Under the pieces are notes generated by a model. The model was given only the letters and a program-made list of their open reading frames with translations. It ran no database searches and was not told the DNA's origin. A program made the position numbers and the translations under genes. This document shows positions 40,601 through 52,600 of a stretch of DNA of 64,000 nt, piece after piece; positions within the stretch are counted from its first letter, which is position 1; every line of letters begins with the position of its first letter. This DNA is from Turritopsis dohrnii (taxonomy: Eukaryota; Cnidaria; Hydrozoa; Anthoathecata; Oceaniidae), in assembly GCA_027922465.2 (NCBI GenBank), contig BQMF02000069.1, positions 744,001 to 808,000 on the forward strand, read 5' to 3'.

Positions 40601-43600
40601 ATATAGTTTATAGATTACCTACTCTTGTCATTTTCTACTTCGTGGTGACAATGAGACATTGACGGTTGCCGGTTTCGAGTTCGGCAAAGCTATTTTGTTT
40701 TTATCAAACACGAATATAGTCTCGGTTCGAATCTCCTTTGCGTAAAACCAATGAAGGTCTTTTTTTCTCGATATACACGGGAAATCCTTTGCAAAACGTC
40801 ACTAGCGCTTCGGAAAAATCAACCGCAGACTAAGACCCTCTAAAAGAAACAGCTATTTCGAGGAATGGAGGGGTCACAAGCTGATGTGAAAATATTTGCT
40901 CAACAAGAAGAATCCGAAGGTTAACCTGGAGATTTACCCCGGAAATCCCAACCGATATCCAATGTTTTCTAAAAGATATTTGGGAATTCGGGGCGAGGGC
41001 AAGAAAGTTCTGCACAAAAGATTGTTACTCAGCAACATGAAACTCCAACACGCAAAACTACATTGTGACTACATTTGTAATTAACCAAAAACAATCGCTA
41101 TATGAAAAGTCTTATAGAGTACATGAACATGAGAAATCCATAATCACACTATAATCACATTTCCGTATTTAAACATAATTCAAGTAAAAACCTATTTCAA
41201 ACAAACAGTTTCAATTAAGGTAGTACAGCAGTTATCGAAGTTAGTTATCAATCTCTTCCAGTATTAGATCATACAATGTTCTTGCATCATCGACTGTTTC
41301 GGGAACACTGATCCCATTTTCTTGCAATATCATAGCAGCCAAATGTAGAAATTCCTCCCTACACCCAAAATATAACGGTCTTTCACATTGATCTTTTGCT
41401 GCATTAATATCTGCATGAGAAATCATCAAACCTCAATCTCTACCGTTGACCGTTTCCGGAGCAAAATAAAGAATGTCGGGACGACCAGCAGGACATTCAG
41501 ATTTTCGATTATATCTTATTCGGTGATTGTTCCAAAGTCTACGAGTTTCGTCAAGTTCTTTTTGTATAATATCCATGAAGCAAAAACGTATACACTCTTT
41601 ATGATGATCTAAACTGGCATCAAAACTTAAAGTGTCTCTCATGTCCTTAAAATAATTTATCCACCAATTCAAACGACTCTTTCGTAACTGACACCACCAT
41701 GACTCGATCCGTTGATTGTTTATCGATGAACCGTATTGGAAACTGCGACTCACACCTGACCGTCTGTGAAAATATCCTTGCAGTCCACCAATTATGATGT
41801 TTTCTGAACCTCTATCAGCTCTTATCAGCCTTGGAACAAGTTTCAAACTTTCAATACAACCAACATAATATTGTGCTATTACCGCAGGGTTATTATTAGT
41901 TTCAGCCAATTTGAGCCACATGATTCTCCTACTGAAACCATCAACACATCCGTGTATTGCAAGTCCAAATGGTTTCAGTTTGTCGTAGCCGTCTATGTGC
42001 CAAACATAATTCGGCCCAATGGATCTGTACGTTCTCCTTCTCAGACGTTTTGCTGATCTATTCTCTACACCTTCTAGATCAAGTGCCTTTAACACAAGGC
42101 GAATGGTCTCTTTGTCCACAATATATCCATCTTCTCTCAACTTACAATGCATTGCTCTATAACCTAAACTTGACGACGACGTGCCAATGTTCTTTCGAAT
42201 AAAATAAACAACGTCGCTTATAAGTGTTTTTTGCTTTTTCCTAAACAGGCCAAGTTTCCTCAACAACCGATGTAGCTGACGTAAACTTATCTTTATGCCA
42301 TGAAATGTTGCAAGAATGTGTAATATTTCTGCATATGGATAGTTTGCACGAAAGTATTCCTTAATGATATCATCAATTTCCGCATGAAGAAGATGGTCTG
42401 GATTTACAGCGCTCACCAAACCAAACAACAAACATATCATCAGTATTAAAGTAAAATCCATAATGATGTTGAGATTTCCTTCAAAAAAGTAAAAAACAGC
42501 AGAAATAAATTCATCACATCAAAAAATCAAGTAAGAAAGCCATAAATCAAAACATGGCTGTTACCTCGATTAAAACATAATGTCTTTCCAAACGTTTCAC
42601 CAAAACATTAGCTTATACGCATGCTCATGGATTCATCGCGCATGCTTAGTCGTAGCGTTTGGTTGCTGCATGTTATAACATTCGGGAGGGACTCCTGCAT
42701 GTTATAACATTCGGGAGACACTGCTGCATGTTATAACGTGATCTTCGCTCCGCATTTCAAATTGTTACATTCGGTAACTATTAGTTACCGAACGTTATAA
42801 CATTCGGGAGGAACTCCTGCATGTTATAATGTTCGAGAAAGACTGCTGCATTTTACATTTTTTATTTTTGAGAATGTCACATATAGGCCACCGTAGAGTT
42901 TTGATAAAACATTGAAAAATAAAAGTTTTTCATTTTTAATGACTTTCTTTTTCTTTGACAAAGTTTTCAACAGTTCCACCACTCAAACAGAACAATTCAT
43001 CTTTCTCCCGTGATTGGAGCAACTGTTCTTTTTTCAATGTTGTTTTCCCTTTCTTTAATCATGTTTCAGTAAATGGTCCAATGTTTGCTTTAGATGATAG
43101 TGTTAATAATTCTGCGAATGGGGTTTCAGTCTTATGTAAACCGAATTGTTTACGACAGCTGCAGCCACATTAGTTGTAGTTGCATGATAAGTGTACGTAT
43201 CCCTCAAGAAACACAGTTCTTCACTTAAGTCTCCAAGCTGATCATTTTTTGCAGCCAGATCCTGGTTTTGTGAGCTTGCTCTACCTAAGTAAGCATTTTC
43301 TGTATCTTGTATTTTGTATCTCCATCTCCTTTTTTGGTTCCTCATCCAAAACATTAGTGTTGAAAACTTGTAAAAAAGGTTGTGAAGTTTAAATTATCGT
43401 TGCTACGAAATACAAAAAATTAACCAAATGTACTTACCATTCAAACTAAAAGTTAGTGCAACTTTTTGCCTGGAAATCTTCTTGACATTAGCCTAGGATA
43501 ACCCCTTTTCAAATTAATTGGATGAATTGAATTTATTTATTTTTTTAAATATCTGTATTCCTTTTCTTTAGCAATTGTTGTGGAATGTAATAGTTCATTT

Positions 43601-46600
43601 CAAGGGTTTTGTTCAATCATTGTAACATAATCACCATGAAGATCTTCTTTTCTACTTTCGTCCCTGTTTTGTCGTAGATATTTTGTCATTAACTACAGCA
43701 AAGTTTGCCTCATTTATTGCAACATTTGCAACAAAATTGAAATATTGATTAACCTTTTTGGGGAGAGTAGTGGAGTACTTGACCTTGTTAGGTTCGAAAG
43801 ACAGACGCAGGATCGTTAGTGCAAGAATTTCCCACGCTTATATTCCCCACTTTGCTTCTTATGTTGGTTTATTAATTCGCGTTCTCAAACGTAAAATGAA
43901 AAAGTTGAAATTGTTTCAACTAAATTTTTTCTCAATAAAATTTAAGGTTGCGCATGCTCACTCATTTCGCATTTCGCTGAAATTGTTACGAGGAAATTCT
44001 GTTATGAAGATATGAAATATGAAAACAAAGCATACCTTTGATAGATTTGTTTTCACCACATAGCCCTCGTTAGTTATAGTTGAAATGATAACTTTAACAT
44101 TTTTCCCTAGCTTTGTTGGCAGCCATTGCATCATGTAAGCTCCATCATCACTAGATAACTGGTCAATTGAATCAATGAATAGAATAATGCTCGTTTCTCC
44201 AAACGACAAACAGTCGTCTTCAGGATTCATCAATTCTTTAAAGTAAGCAACCAATTTGTTGAATTCCTAAAATATATTTGAGTAGAACTTAAGTCAAACA
44301 GAACTGGAAGAAATAAAAATGAATGCAAAACCAAAACAAGTAAATAGGGGAGGAATCAAATGGAAAACAGTGTTATCAGCAAGTGTATCTATAAGTCCCT
44401 TACACTCTATTACAATGGAACTTATCGAAATAAGAATCTTTTCTGTCTACTAGTACGAAAAATGTTATTTATTCATTGAAACAAAACCTCACTTTCCCTT
44501 TTTCAAGTGTTTTGCTATAGACGTTCCTTTTTTTTTTTCTTTAAGAAACAGGATTTTAAAATAGCTGTTTCTGCTGGGGCAGCCAAATCATGAAATATCA
44601 ATACTATAAAACAGTACTACACAAAAGCGTTTTATTGAGTCAATAAGAACAATGCTTGGCATTTTCTGTTCTACATCAATTTTCCTACAGTCGTTCAGGA
44701 TTTATCAACAAAATGAAAAAAGAAAAAACACGTGAAACTATTCATTGAGTTCTTACGCCTTTCATATCCATTTCCATTCGCATTCTCTCTTTCTATAAAC
44801 GGTTTGAAAGTAACCATTAATAAATAACTTACCTCAGGTATGTCTGAAATACTTGAATTAATTGCTCTTTTAATCTGACAACAAATGCTGTACAATAATC
44901 GTGAAATAGTAGAAGAATCTGCTGTGGTTCCAAGAAATCGTAACACAGCAACACTTTCTTTGTGTTTCTGTTTCATCAGTTCAAACGCTTTCGCCATTAT
45001 AGATGTTTTTCCAAGACCTGATTTACCATGCACAACTAATGGTCTATTTGTTTCGTCTCTCTTCTCAAGGTACTGCATGATCATGTTTAGTATCTCTTCT
45101 CGACCATGAAACGAATCCGTTTTTTCTTTACATGTACGAGTGTGTTGCGCAATTTCTTCAATTAACTTATCTGTAAACAGCTGATCTCTAGAATTAAAAG
45201 TTTAAGGGTTTGACCAAGTAAACAAACTTCATGCTTAACTTCCCTTGAGTGGACCATGGAGGTATAAAACAGAAGGAGAACGAACTCAAAATCTGCTATT
45301 GTACTATCCGTGATGCGCTTCATTGTTTAAGTCCTCAGTGTGTAATAACATAAATTGCTATCATCTTTCATAATTTTTATAATTTTGGCGTTCTTGCGTG
45401 AAAATTTTGTTCATATCAATTCTCCAATGTGATTAAAGATCGTTAGGGTAAAGTTCTTAGCATGCATAATCTGTAGGAATTGGGAGAATTATGCAAAAAC
45501 GTCACAAATATGCAACGAAAACATTGCAACTTTAGGTCTATATATCTCGTGATCCCCTCAAGCAGTTTCGCCAAGCTTCAGTTTTTGAAGAGAGAATAAT
45601 CCTAAGTTTTTGCACGTACCGCGGCACTATCGAGGCGCATTTAAGTCAGAAGATATGTAGATTGGAACTTATACATGAATTACCCGATATCTTCAACTCT
45701 GTATAAAAACATAGATTTTCATTTGTTTCTCAAGGAAGCTTTAGGTTTAATAATCTGCTTGTCACTATGCAGCAAGTTGATCCGTTGTTATAATGGATGA
45801 TATTTGGTTTTTAAATTGTCGTTAATTTTTAAAAAAGTATTCGTTTCACCGACAACCAGCCGAAAGCGCATCACGGATGACATCAAAGTGATACCGCAAT
45901 GAATAGAATAGTCATTATCTGAATAATAGAAAAATAAGAGTTCGTTCGTTCTCCTTCTGTTTTATACCTCCATGAGTGGACCGAATAGGACAGATGAGGT
46001 TCGTGGGAATTATCCTGAAACGTCAATTTTCTTAGCAAAAACATACCAGGGGGGGGGGGGGGGGGGGGGAGGGGGAGGTTTAACATAGGCAAGCTGTATA
46101 TTTTCTACAAAATGAAAAGCAAATGTAGAGAAAACCGAAAAAGGACAGCTTTATACGGCCGCATAATCGTCGCGTCGAATTAAACTCTTCATTAAATGCG
46201 ACGAAAATTCGACTGTATAATGAATTAAGTTCAGCAGAGTTTGTCGAATAAAACGGCAATCTTCGACATAAATTCGGCATCACTTTATACGGCCGCATAA
46301 TCGTCGAATTTAACAGCAGCTTGAATGAACTTCGTGAAAAAAGTGTACGAAAGTACTGACAGCGTGTAAGAAATGCACGATGATAAATTCATTCGACATT
46401 TATGCGGCTGTGTAAAGCCATGCCGAATTTGATATGCGGCAACAAAACCTGTATAAAGTGACTGTCGCACTTTTGTCGAATTGTACCCGAATACAAGTGA
46501 TTTAATTCAACACGGCGATTATGCGGCTGTCTAAAGCTGTCCAAACTTAGTTTGAGAAAATGTAACAAACTGACGATTTTCTCTTCATGTGCTTTTCATT

Positions 46601-49600
46601 TTTCTAATGAAGCTTATAACTTGGTAAAGCTGCCAAAAATGGGCTCTATACTGATAAAACATTATTAACAATTGTAAGACTTTTATTGAAAGCGGTTATA
46701 ATTTTTTATTCCATTTTTTTGAAACAAAGTTGTAGTTGTTAGAGTGATCGATTTGAAGTATCTACACAAGGCCCCTGACATAAGAAAATCTCATTTTACA
46801 AAACATTTAATGATTATTATCCTTCTTTTTTAAGGAATGGTTATTTTTAAAACACTTGTAATCAAATATTGCAACAAAATTGAACGTTAGCTGAATATTA
46901 ACAGATTAAATGCAGCTATTTTCAAACAATCGGTACCTTAACAGAAGGTTTAAGATATGAGTGGTACGCCAACACAGTGGATATAACGGATTATATAAAT
47001 CTGATGGGAATTTTATTTTGTTTTAATTAATTCTTGAAGTCGCAAAATTCGTAGAGGGCTTAACACAGATATGTTCCTTCTCAATGGTTCTTTTGGACAC
47101 ACCATTTAAAATCATTATGCGCCATTTGGATTTCATTGAAATTTGAAAACAACAGGCAATAAAATAATGTGAAGAAACCAAAACGGTGAAAAACAGGTAT
47201 TGCCGGTGTAGCGGATTATTTTAACTCCCTGGGAAAAATGACTCCCCAGTTAAAATAAACTAGGAAATAATGACTCCCCTAGAGTAGAAATTTCCTAGTA
47301 AATAATGACTCCCTTAGTAAATAATGACTCCCCATTATTTCGGATTGAAAAATGTCAGGGAGTCAAAATAAACTAGTTAATCATGACCCCCACCCATCAA
47401 AAGAAGTCATTGAAGATAATATTCAATATTATCTTTTTCTTGGAAAAATTTTCATTTAAGAATACTGTACACATTGCAGTGCATATCTTTAACTTTTCGA
47501 ATGTTTTGATTTGGGACTTGCGTGTTTTAGAACTGAAAGACATCATTGTGCACATTTTGAAAATGGCTGAACGACATGTTTTCGATGTTCAACCTGCAAA
47601 CCCTTTCATTTGTTGTCTGGAGGTTTAAATATGGCAGCTAAAAATGGACCCTGATCCCAAGTATTTCATGTCAAAAGGAGTAGGTGCAAAAAAATCTGAG
47701 CAAAAAGAAAAAAAAATAAGAAATGAATGAGTCCAATTTTCCAACTTGCAAAGAAAAATGCCGAAATCTGGCCAGGAAGATGTCAACCCAACTATAAACC
47801 CGACAAAATAACAAAATAAGTTATCATATACCTTATGATATAGTCGAACGTGCTAACCGCACTGGGCTCAACTTCAGTATTTTCCAACTAACTCGAAGGC
47901 CCAATTGTAGTTGTTCAAATATTACGAAAGTTCAGTCAAACACAGACATTCTCAGACTCTAGCTCAACTGAAGTTGAGAATAAGGTATTCGGTGAAGGAA
48001 TGAAATGAGTAGACAAAATGTAAATTGTTTTAAAGTTTCGAGGTCCAAGGAATGGCCATATGAATTTTAAAAGTTTTTAAGCAAGATTTAAGAGGGGAGA
48101 CATTTTAAGCCAGGGGAGTCAGGATTTCCTAGGAAATGTTAACTCTAGGGAGTCATAATTTACTAGTTTATATTAACTGGGGAGTTATAATTAACTAGTT
48201 TATTTTGATGGGGGAGTCACTATAAACTAGTTTATTATGACTGGGGAGTCATTATTTAGGGGAGTTAAAATTTACTGTGACACCGGGAGCAGTCAGTGTT
48301 TTCTGTTACCACTCTTCTCCAGAAAGTTTGCATATGTTCTAGATGAACATATTCAATGATCTCATGTGTTATTATACTGTCAACGAAATCATAGTTTTTT
48401 AAATTAAAATTAGGGGAATTATTGCTTATGGGGAATGACAGTAACGATTTCAATGACTTCTCATTCCATGCAGAACATAGAAAAACGAATAAATCCAACT
48501 TACCTCTGAGCAATTCCTTCAGAGATTATTTTTTTCAGCTTCCTCTCGAAGTCATTACAAAGTGTTCTCAAATATTTAGCATGATCAGCATCGTCTGGAT
48601 TAATACCACAAGACGGTTTTTCCATATTCCCACAATCTGAATGCCATGAAACAGTATAGTCTGATGTATTTTTTTGACTCAAAGCGTTTGGAATTTTCTC
48701 CGTTTTCAGTTGATGAATGAGCCGAGCAGCTTCGTCATCAAGCCCACCGTCATTATTAACGTCAACGAATTTTTTTCTATGTTCTGGATTAGATTCGGTA
48801 TCTACGCCATCAATGTGTCTTTGAAACAATAGACAATGTTTATTTGGTTTGCTCACATTTAAAATACCTCTACGGATCTCGTGTTCGGTTACTAAAATAC
48901 AATCAGTTAGTCGAATCAAAACTAAAAGATGATAATTAGTCCTTTCTATTATTACTTTATCAATAAGTTTTGTTAATTTGGACTCTCTAAAAATACACTG
49001 AGAAATGTACTTGAGTCATTTTGACTAAGCTCAGGTAGTCAATTGTCATTGAATACCCAGATACTATCAGAAAGTAGTACACATCTTCTCAAAGACTCTC
49101 TTGGAGGTGGTTATTTTGACTATCTTAGATAGTGAATCAAGCAGACTGTAAAATGACCCATTAAAGGTCGTCAAGGATATTTCCACGTTATGGTGTAATG
49201 CGTTCAGGGATTGATGTGTGTTCAGGGATTAATGTACGTTCAGGAATTGATGTGTGCTTGAGGATTCATGAACGCTTGCACATTAATATGCGTTCTTTGG
49301 CTGTGAAACCAACAGGGTTTTTCTACTATCATTATTGTTAATTTTATTTTCCCAAGACCACAGTTGAATTGGCTTTGAAAACAATACATCAACCAGACAT
49401 AAAAAAACAAAATGATTAAGCATTTTGGACAAAAAGCAGCTGTGGCATAAAGGAAGCGCGTTCGGCTGGTACACCAGAGGTCCGGGTTTGAGTCTGCCTC
49501 TGGTTGAACACTAAAAGCCGCCAATACAGAAATTTGACGTTTAGAAGGGTCTGCAATACAGTGACGGAGCTACAAAAAAATCAAAACAACATACCATCGT

Positions 49601-52600
49601 CATACAAAAAATGGAAATCTGCCCATCTAAGATGGTCTATATGACTCGAGAACGTAATTTTATTTGTTTGACGATCTATGGTCGTCAAACATACGGGGTT
49701 TTCAAAGTCATTTCGATTCGCGAAAGGTAGTCAAAATAACTCGTTAAAGTCGTAGCAATGACTCAGGAAAGGATGTCGTGAGAGGCGCTGTAAAATTTTA
49801 GTCGTCAATTTGACTCAGTTACATTCCTTAGTGTAAATTACACTATATGGTCCTCAAAATAATCCAATTCTTCCAGGCTAATCTGATAATCTGTTCCTTA
49901 GCAAATCTGTTGTAAAAAGCCTGGTTACTTACTGATTCAATGTTTATTTATAGCTGGTTCCCATTGTTTCCTTTTTCTAATCAATATTTCCAACACCACC
50001 AAATAACTTTTTTATTGTCAATAGGTTGGATAATAAATCATGGGGAAACTAATACCAAATCCTAATGAACTTAACGAACCAAACTAAATATTCTTAACTG
50101 ATTTTTTTGTATCGATCTGAAGAAAATTTAGAATTCGTAAGTATAAAGCCATAGATAAACGACAAAGTTATTCGTGTTTATATCGCATTAAATTGGAATC
50201 CCCATAGCAGCGAAGCAAAAATACCATATTAAAACACCCTTGCGTTACTATTGCTGTCCAATTTTGTTGTAAATTGACATTAAAGAGATTGGAAATGTGT
50301 GGCTTTACATTTTGCAGTGTGTCAAACACAAGCTTTGCGAAAGTTCTCCAATATTTATAAAAATTAGCAATAAGTACAATTTTCAATGCTTTTGAAAATT
50401 TGCAGGCAATACAAGTTGATAACGGTAATTTCGAATTAGATATTGGAAAATCAAATTGGAATCAAGAATTTTCATAAAACGAGGATTTCACAACCACACA
50501 TGTTGAGGTAGCTGCTATTCCATTTTGCATCAGGCACAAAATGTTATTATACATAACATTAAAAATCATCCAATCATGGTTGATTGAACACAGGACTTTG
50601 GTAAATCTACACTGATAAATTTCAAGGAGTCAATTGACTCCTAAAACATACTCTTTGCGAAAAGACTCCTTTATGACTCCGTTAAGGAGTCAAAATGACT
50701 CCTTAAAAGGTGTCATTTAAAATTATCTTGCAATGACTCCTTTTGTGGGAGTCAATTTGACTCCTTTAAGGAGTCATGTAATCCTTGCGTACCTAAAAGG
50801 AGTCAAAATGACTCCCTAAAAGGTGTCATTTAAAATGAGTACCAAAAAGGAGTCATTTGACTCCTTCATTTGCGTTCAATGATTATTGTGGACGTTCAAT
50901 GATTGTTGTGGACGTTCAATGATTGTTGTGGATGTTCAATGACTGTTGTGGACGTTCAATGATTGTTGTGGACGTTCAATGATTGTTGAAATTTATACAT
51001 TTCTCTACTACTGTCGCTCATATCAGGTCCATCTGTTATGAATGATTTCCAATTATTAAACTTAGCAAATAATGCTAGAGTATAAAAATCTGTTTAAGCA
51101 TAAACATTGCATTCCATTTTTATTTAGAGAGTGATAGATTTAAATAAATTTTAATATTTGTAAACATTTGAGCGACATTTACTCTGGTGAAATTCTACTG
51201 TTCATTATTTCTTTATCTGACATTTAAATTTAACTTTCTCAGTCATTACTTTTGTGAGCGCTTTGGAGTTCTGTATTCAAGATCACTCGCAGGGATTATA
51301 GATACCCTTAAATTGTATGTGTTTGTGTTCGAAATCGAATCGAAATCGAAGAAACTATAACAACGGCGTTCTTTTCGAAATTCTTCATTTTCATTCACGA
51401 CGAACTGGTGATACGAAGGTGAATTTGTTGATATAAAAGGCTTATTATTCGCGAAAGTTTTACATCACCTTCAACATTAAAACAGTTATGGCAAATCATG
51501 GTTTTGTGTTTTTCAGTGCGAAATGGTAGCGAAATTTCAGTGAAAACGAAGAGAGGAAGAAAGTATTTTTTATTAAGTATATGTTTACGTTTATGTTTGA
51601 GCTGGAAAGTAAAGAAAATTTATTGATTTCTTTAGAGGTATGAAAAATAGAAAGTAAAAAGTTTAGAAGTGTTTGAAATTGCTTTGAATCATTACAGAAT
51701 ATGGTCGATGTTAGTGAATTGAAAGCCTAATGAAAAGGAGGCTGTGTTTGGAAGTGTTCAAATCGGTGAACAAATTAACTTGTGAGATCTTTAGAAAACA
51801 ACAAGACAAACTGAAGCAAACCACTAAACTGAACAACAAACTGAAGCAAACCACTATGAGTACCACAAACTTGAAAGTTACGAAAGGAGTTTCTCGTTTT
51901 CTGGAGCAACAGCGTTCAAAAACTTCCCTACGACGGAGCCTCCGTCGATCAACACGAAAGAAATATGAATTTTGAATGTTTTGAATGTTTTTCTTTTGCT
52001 GTTTATAACTGTTTTCCTCCGAGTATGAACTTCAAACTTTCAAACTTTTCAATCCTCCAAGTTTCTTTCAAATCTAACCTTGGCGAAGTTGAGGTGAGCA
52101 TTTTAAATTTAGATTCTCTCTATTATTTACCAGTTTTTATCTAATCTTTGGATAATCAGGACTCATGAGAGAGAAAGAGACTTTATCTGCTCCAAGCGTT
52201 TTATTTTACAATTTTTAAGTTCCACATACTATTATGGCGTCGATGTATTTATGAGTTCACTATAATTCAAAAAATATGTACTTTTCTATAATTATGTTTA
52301 TGTTGCTGCTGCTTTCCTGTACTCTATTTCTCTAGATGACTCCTTTAAGAGAGTCAAAATATGATAATTCCTTTAAGAGAGTCAAAATATGATGACTCCT
52401 TTAAGAGAGTCGAAGTATGATGACTCCCTTCGGTGCCTAAAACGACACCTTTAAAGGAGTCATTATACTATGACTCCCTTAAAGGTGTCAATTTAGGCAC
52501 CGAAGGGAGTCATATTTTGACTCTCTTAAAGGAGTCATTAAATCATGACTCCCTTGAAAGAGTCACTTGACTCTCTTGAATGACTCCCTTTTAGGAGTAA

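Larger units (their letters stand above)
25917..42895. mobile_element. IS3EU-like DNA transposon, about 17 kb with insertions
   Basis: Inverted ends read TACGGTGGCCTATATGTGA at 25917 and, inverted, at 42895. GAATTT (25911-25916) and GAGTTT (42896-42901) may be a 6-bp target duplication with one change. Both subterminal regions carry repeats of CCCGAATGTTATAAC with ATGCAGCAG and the palindrome CGGTAACTAATAGTTACCG (near 25985 and 26095; variant near 42772). It encodes two inward genes, a HECT-like gene at the left and a DDE integrase at the right. Removing the ISL2EU-like insertion leaves about 5.5 kb. IS3EU assignment rests on the IS3-like integrase and is inferred. Confidence 0.75.
12289..44035 (-). 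other. Intron 6 of the NWD1-like gene, filled with mobile elements
   Basis: Flanked by the exon 6 donor AAG|GTATGC and the exon 7 acceptor AATCAG|, in matching phase. Its 31.7 kb contain the tandem repeats at 12700-13650, a Harbinger-type element, the Penelope-like element, a four-unit Helitron array and the nested IS3EU/ISL2EU composite. Without these it would be a few kilobases. Transcription of the host gene must cross several oppositely oriented transposon genes. In the final 1.1 kb (42896-44035) I see no element boundary and no gene. Confidence 0.85.

Noticed and set aside
45883..46092. Proline-rich minus-strand ORF
   Set aside because: The prolines are only the translation of the poly-G tract; nothing else supports a gene.
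51730..51975. 81-residue Lys/Arg-rich ORF
   Set aside because: Composition-driven, contains internal repeats and ends in a palindromic CTCCGTCG patch; no domain, and it lies inside a non-autonomous element.
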